DNA of 64,000 nucleotides, from assembly GCF_001625215.2 (NCBI RefSeq), contig NC_030383.2:64346949-64410948 (forward strand). The letters are read 5' to 3'. Positions 40,293 to 50,676 of the stretch are shown here, in pieces (the stretch's first letter is position 1; each line of letters begins with the position of its first letter). The position numbers and the translations under genes are program-made. This stretch comes from Daucus carota subsp. sativus. Lineage: Eukaryota > Streptophyta > Magnoliopsida > Apiales > Apiaceae. The notes under the pieces were generated by a model. It was not told where the DNA came from, did not search any database, and saw only the letters and a program-made list of their open reading frames with translations.

Positions 40293-41958
40293 TTATCTCC
40301 ATCCAAAAGATGTGGTCATGTATATGTGAATTTCTCCCTAACAGATTATTTTCCTGTGCGGAAATGCTAATCCAATGTTCATGGGAAAAGCAGCAGATAT
40401 GACCAACAATAATTATTCCCCTGCATTCCCTTTCATAACTTCAGCAGAAGATTGTAGTACTGCGACTACAAGTGCTAATATTTATCCACAAAAAATGCTT
40501 GGCAAGAAAATTCTTTTCCAGAAAATGTATCAAATTCAATCTGAATGAATTTCAGACGATTTTACTCTTGACCTGACATCCAGTAGTAGCCCAAAGATTA
40601 GGTTTCTGAGTAAAACATAAAGCAAGTGCTCCCTATCCCTGCATAATTCCCAGTCTGCCTTTTGCTGTCATTTCTTTGTCCGGTGTTTGAATATGTTGTC
40701 CTGGTAAAATTTAAGTTCTGCGCTATGCTCTCCTTAATGTCATCCATGGCCCTGTGCTTGTTTATCTTCTGAGGTGCTTTTTGGTTATCTAAGAAGAAGT
40801 ACGACAATATAAAACATTCACATCTAAGGAAACCACAATTACATTGAAATTTGAATCAGAAACACAGCAGCAGCATTTTATCACATAGCTAGGTCAAATA
40901 TGATCTTAAATAAAACTATCACCTCTCGGATACCAGAGGATGCATAACGCCTTAACACTGCTCACGTCCACAAGTACACGAGGGACAAGACTGGCCAATC
41001 TAGGCATACACATATGCATATAGAAAATCATCAGATGATTGCTGTGAATGAATCACGGCGAGATAGATGAAGGAAAAAGGGTTGTAATTCAGTTTTTAAA
41101 AGAAACACAGATTGGATGTACATATATATATATATGCAATTAATTTAGAGGGTAATATGTTTCTCATTTTTCTCAAAAGATGATTAATGTTTTTCTTTTT
41201 CCTCAGTAGATACCCATGACAGAAGATATTCATCGGATAATATTGACCGCAAATAGCAGAAATTTCCTTGGGAACCCGACAATAACAATTATAAAGGTGA
41301 ATTATATATTAAGAGACCAATAATGCTTGAATTATGAAAATATCACATTCAGTTATCAACATAGTCTGCAAGCTAGCTTAAATCCAAAAGAATATGAAAG
41401 TAGCCTATTAGTGAATTTGTTTATAAGTCTCTGACAGATATGTCTTAAAGTTAATGCGATGTAAGCATTCAACTACCATGCACTTACACTACATCAATGC
41501 ATTGATTAGACGAGTGTAGAGGTCTTTAAAGGTCTAGACTCTAAAGAACTAAGTGTGTGCCTTTGAGTGGAGAGGGCTTTCTTGTTTTCTTTAATTAGTA
41601 GATGAAACTCAAAGCCCAAACAAAAAATTTCATAATCAAACAGCAAAAATATATTTTAAACTAACACGTGTGTGTGCGCGCACATCTACACTTCACTATT
41701 TTGTACCTTCAGAAATAAAAGATCCATGTAGACTGAATTTCCAGCAAGAAGGGGTGTATGTATGCCCCAGTGTCTCTTCACAAATTGCAAAACCTACAAG
41801 TTCTCTAAACATGATAAGGGAAATGTTCATACAAGATTAATCTACAAAATTACAGGAAAAACTATGTACCATTAAAGTGCTAGAGCATATTATAAACCCA
41901 TCACTAAAAATTAAGAATTCAAGGAGTATAACATACTGCCACATTCATATGTACATTG
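40293..41958. repeat. Segmental duplication, copy B (3' part of oligoribonuclease pseudogene)
   Basis: 1,666 bp, near-identical to 35835-37494 and in the same direction, starting 4,458 bp further on. It carries second copies of the exons 41793-41707 (VLQFVKRHWGIHTPLLAGNS) and 40788-40668 (HRAMDD). In the last exon a 2-bp insertion (TGCGCT for TGCT, about 40720-40723) shifts the frame: SIAELKFYQDN becomes SIAQNLNFTRT. Copy B therefore cannot encode the C-terminus that copy A still has. The short word AGTTGTGT precedes both copies, a possible microhomology at the breakpoint. Confidence 0.92.
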
Positions 41959-42080
41959 CGGTTTTTAAGGAGTTAAATTGATCAATTTTTGACTAAACAT
42001 TATAAATTATCTATCCATTAATTTTAAAATATGAAAATTGTATAATAAACATTTAAATTAGATTAAATATATTTTGTAAT

Positions 42081-42291
42081 TGTTACAAATACATTATCAA
42101 TAAAACACCTTTGAGAGAGACTAATATATTTTATTGAGAGATGGATAATCTACAATGCACATAATAGAGCCTTTATATAGGCTATGTACGAGAGAGTTAC
42201 AGGAAGGCAAAAAGCCAAAGGACACAAGTTATAGAAACCAGAAAGTCAAAGGACCATTTTCTAGAAAATTCTAGACATCCATATTACAACA
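42081..42291 (-). mobile_element. Solo LTR, 211 bp
   Basis: Starts TGTTACAAAT and ends ATTACAACA on +, flanked on both sides by the perfect 5-bp duplication GTAAT (42076-42080 and 42292-42296). Read on the minus strand it begins TGTTGTAATATGG and contains a TATA-like CTATATAAAGGC, then AATAAAATA, in the order expected for an LTR promoter and polyadenylation signal. No internal domain or second LTR is present. Small size and layout suggest a Ty1-copia or TRIM-like element. Confidence 0.8.
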
Positions 42292-42409
42292 GTAATGATA
42301 TAATTTTGTTATATTTCAAATTATATGATATGTATAAATTTCAGTGAAATTATTGTCAATTTGACTGGTCAAAAATCAAAGTGGTCAGGGGACGAGAGAA
42401 TATTCAATA

Positions 42410-42645
42410 CTCCCTCCGTTTTGAAATATAGGTCGTTTGACTTTTTTGCACGTATTTTTAAGTCTTTTGACCGCATACTTAAAATCATTTTTTTTGAAAT
42501 TTTCTTTTTTTTTGGATAATAATATCAATTATATATTTTTATTAAAAAAGGAAAATTTCAAAAATAATGATTTTTAGTATACGGTCAAAAGACTTAAAAA
42601 TACGTGCAAAAAATTCAAACGCCTTATATTTCAAAACAAAAGGAA
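42410..42645. mobile_element. Stowaway-type MITE, 236 bp
   Basis: CTCCCTCCGTTTTGAAATAT at the left is matched in reverse complement at the right (ATATTTCAAAAC followed by a decayed GGAGGGAG), and the arms continue through ACGTATTTTTAAGTCTTTTG on the left and its complement on the right. TA flanks both ends (42408-42409, 42646-42647). The whole element could fold into one long hairpin. Confidence 0.85.
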
Positions 42646-43033
42646 TATAAATAGAAATAGCCGAATTTCAGTGTTAACGAGGACGTGTACATAAAATCCT
42701 ATGAAAATCTGTTACTATTACTTGAAATCTTCGAATTCTTTGCTGCAATCGGGATGTATCCTAGCCATGGAGGCACAAAAAGTAAGACGGTGCTCACACT
42801 CATTCCTTATCCCGTTCATTTTTCTTCATTATTTTACCGCTCTTTTAAATCACTTTTTAAAATATAATAGTATAATATTTAGTTTTTAGTGGGTTAAGAC
42901 ATTGAAAAAATTTCATCTCCCATACTTCTCTTTATACTTACTCTTTATTCATATTTTATCAAATAAATGAGAGAGAAATGTTGCTGGTAAAGGTGAAAGG
43001 AAATTAATATTATATTCATGAAAAAAATGTTAA

Positions 43034-43203
43034 GAGCTCTTACATGCTCTTTAAAAGGGAGGAGTGATATGCTCTTTAAAAGAGAGGAGAGATGAGCTCT
43101 TAAAATTTTAAAGAGTTTCAAAGAGCTTATTGGACTCTAATTCTTCCCTTACTCTTTGAATTTGAAATTAAGAGCTCATTTAGAGAGCTCCTTAGAGATG
43201 CTC
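43034..43203. mobile_element. Possible small Harbinger-like MITE (GAGCATCTC family)
   Basis: Left end GAGCTCTTA and right end TAAGGAGATGCTC-like (CTTAGAGATGCTC) are imperfect inverted repeats, and TAA flanks both. The right end matches the GAGCATCTC ends of the element at 56454-57698. The inside is built of short AGAGCTC/CTCTTTAAAAG repeats. Confidence 0.45.
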
Positions 43204-43340
43204 TAACGCAACGCAGGCACACAAACCCCTCTTTTCTCTGTTAACACTTAACAGCCTGCTTCCGTGTCTCTAAATTTATACATTTTCCTTTTTTATATCT
43301 CACCTAATTTTGTACATTTCAAAACTTTCTCAAAATAGTA

Positions 43341-43485
43341 CTCCCTCCGTCTCTCTCATTTTTTACAATTTTATTTAAAAAGAAAAAAATAAAAGTTAAA
43401 TCGCACAACTATATTTTCTAAGAGCATTAAAATGCGTGCCAAACTCTCGTCCCCCAAGGTAAACTACCTAGGAGGACAGAGAGAG
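43341..43485. mobile_element. Stowaway-type MITE, copy 2 of a family
   Basis: CTCCCTCCGTCTCTCTCATT after TA (43339-43340) and GGACAGAGAGAG before TA (43486-43487). 145 bp; shares its right-hand 70 bp with the element at 39755-39998. Confidence 0.8.
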
Positions 43486-44377
43486 TAACTTTTTATAATA
43501 TAAAAGTCCCACCCACCCACTACTTTCATCCACTTTTACAAATCTATCAATTAAATAGTGATGAGTCCCACCACTTTACCAACTTTTCCTTCTCTTTGTC
43601 CCCACTTTATATTATTTTACACATTTTTTTAATCTCCGTGTCTAATCTAAACGTATACATATCAAAAGGACGAAGGAAGTAGTGTTTAATTTAGGTAAAA
43701 ATGGAGTTTCACGTATTATTTGTTTTTATAAAATATGATTTTATAAATTATTTTAGTTTTTTAAACAAAAATTTAGTATTCAGATATATTTGAAGATTAA
43801 ATTATAAAATTATAAAAATAAAAATCTTATAATAGGTGTGAAAAAACTGTAGAAGAATATTAGCACCGTCTAATAACTTTATTAATATATATTATTCTTT
43901 CTTAACTTAAATTTTGCATTTTGTGGCCTGCTCCGTTGATGCGCTGGGTTAGATTACCCACGTGTGCTATCTAACACAGTACAGGCCGTTACATCTATAT
44001 TTTAATAGTTCTGATCTAATTTATCCGTGGCCAGAGGGTTCTTCCTTCCACGGAAAATATCCGCGGATACATTAAAAACTCAAAATTGGATCAGCGGTTG
44101 CTTGGAACAGGACCCAACTGGCATCTTTATCTTGTTGTTTCTCGCAAGTCAGGCTGATTACCATGTCTTCTGCTACTTTATTCAGTTTCTAGGTGGGCTC
44201 GTAACCAATCTGTCACGAGGGGTTTCAGATTAGGTTTTTATATATAGTGTATGTCGGATTGATTGTCATTCGTAGCAACTTAACCTTAAACGACAAGCAC
44301 CAAAACCGTGAGTAGACAGTAGTTGAGTTTGTGTTGAAGCCTAGCTAGCTAGCTATCCGTTTGTGTTTCTGGTGGAC

Positions 44378-47300
44378 ATGAATTTCCCACTTGGCTTTAA
44401 TAATTCCACATCTGATTACGGGACTCCCACCAAAGAGTTTTCTGTCCTCGCTGCCATTGTTTGCTGCAAAATTGTAAGTCCTCATCACTTGTCCTCTTCC
44501 TCGTTGGGTAAATGCTGCTAATTATTTGTATCGTAAATTTCTTTTCAAGGTTTATCAAGCCACAGGCGTGGTTAGCCTTTCGCTGTTTAAGGGATATGCA
44601 AAACTCAACAGCGCGCAGAAACTTGAATGGAACAACAGGCGCCCATTCTTTCTTTCTTTCTTTTTGTTGTAGCTTCTCTTTCCCTTTTTCTTACATTCTT
44701 ATCTTATTATGCTTGCTTGCTTTGCTCTCCAGGGGTTTCTCTACTTTCCACGCCTTCTTTGTGGCACTTGCTTCCTCGTATATTCTGCTTGTATCAGATC
44801 TTTTTAAAGACACCTCTGAGGATGTTCCAATGACTTTTAGGACATCTACCTTGTCCGATACAACACTCGGGGTAGGCTATTGAAACATAAATTACTATTG
44901 AAACATTGTTGGTCATCTTACTTTGGTGTTTAGCATAACCGTGAAAGATATGATTTAACAATGAGGGACTGGAGCATGTTCTTTTTTTAATACCCCCTTT
45001 TGCTATGTTCACCAAAATAGCCTGTATTGAGATATGATAGAATTGTAAATAAGTCAGATATGAGATACTTTCTGGATGTTCACCAAAATAGCCTGTATTG
45101 AGATATGATAGAATTGTAAATAAGTCAGATATGAGATACTTTCTGGATGTGTGATCCACATTACCATAAAAAGGAGAAACAACAATATACTTATGACCAA
45201 TGTGAATCTGTACATAGTTTTCCTGAAGTTGTACTACAATATTTAGCTAACACTAGAGTCTATTATTCCAATAATATTTACAATTGGTGAAAGTGCGTGA
45301 TGGGACAACTAGAGATGAGTTATGCTGGAACAATAGTTGTTTGGGCATAACTACAGAACTGTTATTTCGCATGGGAGAAAAAACATTTGCTAGGAATAGT
45401 TGTTATGAGATATTATTTTAGTTTCCAGTTTATATTTTTAAAGATATTTCTAATGCAGCTAACTAATTGAACGGAAAATTAACATGTTTCCTAGCCAATA
45501 TATAAAAAAAGACTACTGCAATTTTTATTTTTAAAACATCAAATTCCAATTTAGATTCATTCTACATAAATAGAAGTATTACATAATGTCTACTAGAAAG
45601 ACAAATCCCAAAACTCAAGGCGACTAGATTGAATATGTAGGTTTTTGAGGAAGATTAATCGGCTTGTCATATAAATCATTGTAAAAGCATATTCGAAAAA
45701 TCGAGTATAGAAGTTGATATGATTATGAGGTACCTCTTTGTGCTGGACTGGATTCATGATCATGTCTTAGAATGAAGCCCGAATCTATTCCAAACTTATT
45801 AATAAATGTATGTCATATTTTTTTTGGTTGCTTGTATACAATACTCCATAGTTGAATGTATCCTGCAAATTAACACAATGATATTTAACTTCGATTGAAT
45901 ACAATTACCTTTGTTATATATAATTTTTGAGTCTAGTCTGTGTTAGGTTTCAGGTCATGCCAGATTTTGCCACCCCCGTAGAGAGCATTGACGTGTTTCC
46001 TTTGCTTCACCTTTACTTGATTAAGTAGTTTTTTTGAATTTATGGTTCTTGATTGTGGCTACAGGAATACAGGATATAAAATTGTTCATAAAAAGATAAG
46101 AGTGGCAATTTCATAAAGGGTCCTAGTCACCAACAACCAGTATTCTGGCTGTTGGATGAATATCCGGCGGCTAGGATTATAACCTACTCCAGCGCTTAAA
46201 AAGCGCTGGACGAGGCCTGTCCAGTGATTAAACGGGGTCTTTTTCCCCGTCTAGCGGTTAAAAAGCGCTGGATGTACTAAACTTTTGTTTTAATCCTGGC
46301 CGCTGGATATTCATCCGACGGCCAGGAAGCTGAATGTTGGTTAACAGGTCCCTGACATACGTATGTCAGGGACCTGGACCCTTTCATAAATCTTAATTTT
46401 CTAGATAATAAGATCTAGTAGATGGCATCTATAGTGTCCTCATGTTAATTTTGGTAAAATGTTAATAAGATTGCCTTACCAATTATCTTTAGTTATTGAC
46501 CCGATAGCCTTGACATTATGTTCTCATACCTTCTCTTTTCTCATGTTGATACAGATATCCTTTGGTTATTTTTTATCAGACTTGGCGATGATTCTTTGGA
46601 ATTTTCCAGCTTTAGGTGGTATGGAGTATGTAAGTATACAGGATCATGATAAATAGATTGATAATGAACTATATGTTTAGTTTTTTATCTTCCAATCCTT
46701 TATCTTTCTGGGTTTCATTTTCCAAAACCTTTGCAGCCTTGGCAATCTAGTGGATCAATTTACGTTTTGTTCATTTCGGTTGGTATTTTTTAATAGGTTT
46801 TGCACCATGGACTCTCCATGTTTTCAATTATTCAATCCCTTGTAAGTGGTCAAGCGCAATTTTACATACTAATGGTTCTCTTTACTGAGGCCACAACTCC
46901 CTTTGTGAACCTGAGATGGTAAAGACAACAATTAAGATATCCTCATTCAATAATATTATATTTAAAATTCTCAGTTTAGTTTCTCTTTAATTTATGTGCA
47001 GGTATCTGGATGTTGCTGGTAAAAAGAACTCTAAACTCTATACATGCAATGGTATTGCATTGTTCCTGGGGTGGTTGGTAAAGTCTACCACCTTGAAATT
47101 TTTTTCCCATCTTTCTTTGTGTCTTGGAATTCCAAAAAGTTCTCTGTGGTTGGCTGCATCTATTAATTGAGCTGAAAATATAGTGATTTAGCTACTACAG
47201 ATATAAAAACAAATAGAAACATAAAACCTTTATGGCTTTATCCTATAAAAAATACAGCAAACCACTAAAAGCCTAAAGTATATTTTCGTTCCTGACAAAT

Positions 47301-48026
47301 GTCTAAAAGTATCATGAAACATAAATATTGGGGGAGAGGAGGGGCTAATGAAAAACTTGCCACTTTTTTCACTACAATCACAAAAAGTTGAATTAACAAT
47401 AATTGTATACATAAATTTGCAGACAAACAACTATAAAAAATCTGTAGTACTTTGAGGTTGTGGATTACTTCCATATTTAGTTTCATTTGCTAAAGAGAGT
47501 AATACTGTGTCATATTTAATTCACAGTTTTTTTGTGAGTTTGTAATTCTCCTTTTATTGTGATGCTTGTACTTTCACTTGTTAGAAACATTTAATTCCTA
47601 ATTATTAATCTCATAATCAAGGCCCTTTTAATTTATATGGAACTCGTTTGTACTTCTGCACAATTCCATTGAAGTGGATGCTTGAACAAAGTAAACATTA
47701 ATTTTCTTACATGTTAACCCTTCTGATGTCTTCAGGGTGCCAGGATCCTTTGGTTCCTCTTCTTTTTCTACCACATGTTTAACCATTTTGATCAGGTGAG
47801 CCAGATGTACTGCCATGCTGTAATGCAAAGTATTAATTTGTTTTTACGAATCAGTGGCTATATCTTGTTGTTTTGTAAATATTTCCAGGTTCAGAAAGTG
47901 TATCCCTTGGGCTTCTACAGCATGCTTAGCATACCTCCTGTGTTGGCAATGATGAATGTGTTTTGGTTTTGGAAAATTACGAAAGGAATGATAAAGACAC
48001 TTACAAAGGCAAGGCACAGTGTGTAG
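44378..48026 (+). CDS. TLC domain-containing protein (TLCD4/TMEM56-like)
   Basis: Multi-pass membrane protein with a TRAM/LAG1/CLN8 domain; members act in lipid handling or membrane composition, but this one's reaction is unknown. Exons: 44378-44473, 44550-44638, 44733-44871, 46555-46629, 46797-46918, 47002-47077, 47736-47795, 47889-48026. They join in frame to 264 residues plus TAG, the usual family length. Family motifs: the KLEWNNRGFSTFHAFFVAL start of the TLC domain, GYFLSDLAMIL, HHGLSMFSIIQSLVSG, LFTEATTPFVNLRW, GARILWFLFFFYHM and a C-terminal helix with a Lys-rich end. The second intron starts with GC (AACAG|GCGCCC) instead of GT; no GT in the region gives the right frame. Intron 3 (1.7 kb) holds a MULE-like MITE and a 71-bp tandem duplication. 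Confidence 0.93.
45007..45148. repeat. Exact 71-bp tandem duplication in TLCD4 intron 3
   Basis: The 71 bp beginning GTTCACCAAAATAGCCTGTA at 45007 is repeated at 45078 without a visible difference. Identity suggests a recent event or an assembly duplication. Confidence 0.95.
46118..46381. mobile_element. MULE-type foldback MITE, copy 1 (264 bp)
   Basis: GGGTCCTAG at the left and CTGGACCC at the right, flanked by perfect 9-bp direct repeats TTTCATAAA (46109-46117, 46382-46390); a 9-bp duplication is typical of Mutator-like elements. The arms are complementary over most of their length (for example TGGATGAATATCCGGCGGC against GCCGCTGGATATTCATCC). It contains smaller hairpins (GCGCTTAAAAAGCGC; ACGGGGTCTTTTTCCCCGT) and a perfect 32-bp palindrome at 46345-46376 centred on GACATACGTATGTC. 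It sits in intron 3 of the TLC gene. No coding capacity. Confidence 0.85.
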
Positions 48027-48817
48027 TTTAAAATTTTATGAATGATGATTGCTTCCTTTAGTTTTAGTTAGTCCCACACATCTGTAAATGTTGCCATTGG
48101 CTTTTCTGGATATTAAAAGACTGGAAGTTTAATTGTCGAGGATCTTTATTGAAATTTAATCGAAAGGTTCCCGTCATATCTAAATGAAAATGTTTCTGGG
48201 GCCATGAAGATACTTTTGTTGTTGTTGTTGACAATTTAGGCCTATATGCCTTACAAATAAGTATATGTTCTAATAATTCTTGGACCCGGGTGTCGCAGGA
48301 CAATAGTGAATAAACCCTAATAATGACAACAACCTTTAAGGAGTTTGACTCTGCTTTATTATTTGAAAGTCAGAAGTGGTTATTTAATTGTGTTGGGGCC
48401 AAGTAAAAAGAGGAAAAATTATGTACGCTTTAATTTTAAAAGGGCCGTAACCGGCAAGTGTTAAGGAATATTTGTCTTTTTAAGATTTTATAGTTTTTAG
48501 ATAGTTTATCGCAGTCTGCAGATGCTAGTTATTGAGTTTAAGTTAATTCAGCATAGAATCGTATTGTTTAAGATTTATTCTAACTAGTGTAAACGCAGCC
48601 ACGAAGCCACAGTGAACTATGGGTTATAAAATGTATGATTGGGCAAACCAGGAAACTTGGATGGACACTATAAAATCCATGATTATGTTGACTGTTAATA
48701 TGTCCAATTTGTTGCCCTGAATTTGGATGTCATCTTTGATGCACTTGCAACTTTAGTCATCATGGGATGCAGTGGTGATATGTCATCGAGTTCCTTATAT
48801 TTTTACTTATTATGGTA

Positions 48818-49101
48818 GGGTCCTGGTCCTCGCATTCGTATGTCAGGGACCTTTTAACTGGCGCCTATCATGTTCTGGCCGTCCAGCGGCCAGGATTATA
48901 ATATACGTCGAGCCCTTGGCAAGACCTCGTCCAACGCTTTTTAACCGCGGGATAGGGTCATTTTATCCGTCCAGTGAATTAAAAGCGCTTAACTTATTAA
49001 AATTTTGTTATAATTCTGGTTGTCGGATATTAATTGAACGGTCAGAAAATGATTGGTCGGTTAAAAGGTTCCTGACATACGACTGTCAGGGACCGGGACC
49101 C
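48818..49101. mobile_element. MULE-type foldback MITE, copy 2 (284 bp)
   Basis: GGGTCCTGGTCC left and CCGGGACCC right, with 9-bp flanks ATTATGGTA (48809-48817) and ATTATAGTA (49102-49110), one mismatch. The inside is clearly homologous to 46118-46381 (CCAGCGGCCAGGATTATAA, GACCTCGTCCAACGCTTTTT, ATTCTGGTTGTCGGATATT). It has a copy of the TATGTCAGGGACC word near each end, and its palindromes are more decayed than in copy 1. Confidence 0.82.
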
Positions 49102-49919
49102 ATTATAGTAATGTAAAGTTTAGTGTGGGTGGGTATATCTGGAAGAGTCTTGTTCATTTGTTGGCTGATAATGATGGACAAGGGAAAACCATATAATTGT
49201 AGAAATTTTTTGGCAGCACACAGGTTTGTTAGTTTATGTTTATAGAAAGTTTACATGTCAAATTAAGGTATTTTGATTAATGGTTGCGGCTTCAGTCTGT
49301 GCTGAGAGGTAAGAGGTCCCCCAAGGAGGTGACAAGAGTTGACAGTAAAATGGCGAACAGGTGTGTAAAGCATGGGAATTTGCCAAACTGTTTGGGCCAA
49401 ATCCTGAAGAGGCTAATCTTTGATTAGAAAAGCGTCGCTTTTCAGTGGACGTTAGGTTTAGATTGAGTTTGTTTGCCACTTGACGAGAAGAATCTTATAC
49501 GTGTATATTCGTGGTTTGATGGGGCTGGTTTGTAGTGCTTGCGCGGTGGTGCCCAGATTAGATTAGTATCTATTCTTGTAAAGTCGATTTATGGGATGAA
49601 CATTTTTTTATCCATTGTGCTATGCATTTCTTGAAAGATTTGTGTAATATGAGATCTGTCTTGTGAATCATGGCACTGTTACGTGTCCTAAATTTTATAG
49701 ATTATGTATTCGGAATTGGGTTAAAATCTTAAGGGGGTCATTTGTTTAGAAAAGCTGAATGGAAAATGACCCTATGGCTCCAAAATGTGGCTGAGTGGTT
49801 CATTACTGCTTGTAAATTGTAGTAATAATGTGCAACACTAAATTTTATTATGAAGCACGGTTATGTGCAATAAAATAATAAATATTTTTTTAACTTTAGA
49901 ATAAATATTATTTGATTAA

Positions 49920-50355
49920 CAGATAATTGTTATTTTTTTATTCAAAACTTTAATTAAAAATTATGTGTTTTGTTATATTATTGTATTATTTGATAAATTG
50001 ATTGTTATTAATTGTAGATTGTAATAAATAAATAATCTTATTCAAAAAATTTCATGACATTTCTTTTATCAAATAAATTACTCATGATTATTCATCTAGA
50101 AATTTGAATAGTTTGGATATAGTGATTCAAATTTAACACAGATAATTGTTATTCTTTTATTCTAAACTTTAATTAAAATATATGTGTTTTGTTATAATAT
50201 TGTATTATTTGATAAATTGATTGTTATTAATTGAAGATTGTAATAAATAAATAATTTTATTCAAAAAATTTCATGAAGTTTTCTTTATCAAATAAACTAC
50301 CCGTGATTATATTCGTCTAGAAATTTGAATAGTTTGGATATAATTCAGATTTAAC
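49920..50355. repeat. 219-bp tandem duplication
   Basis: CAGATAATTGTTATT at 49920 recurs at 50139, and both copies run through TTTGATAAATTGATTGTTAT, AAATAATNTTATTCAAAAAA and TCTAGAAATTTGAATAGTTT with scattered substitutions and small indels. Very AT-rich, noncoding. Confidence 0.85.
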
Positions 50356-50676
50356 AAATGATTCCTATCTTTAATATGGATAAACACCCGTTTTGTTTAT
50401 CTTTTCTAGAAATATGTCATTCGTTTATGAAGAATACAGTCTGAAAAGTATAACAAAGGTATACAAGAAATATAGTTATTGCCAGAATTTACATTGCTGA
50501 ATCTATGCTAAATTGAACTATCACCATCACCCCAATTGGGTGCAGATATATATAACCAACAAATGGGCAGATGATTGATCAGAAATTTTGAGGGAAGAAA
50601 CACTTGTATAATATATTCCCTTAGATATACATTGCAATCTCTCAACCTAAAATAAAATAAAGGATTATGCCTCCAG

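Larger units (their letters stand above)
48027..50676. other. Intergenic between convergent TLC and ABCB genes
   Basis: Holds the second MULE-type MITE (48818-49101) and a 219-bp duplication (49920-50355), both listed separately. I see no further gene; minus-strand frames here have no family features. Confidence 0.6.
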
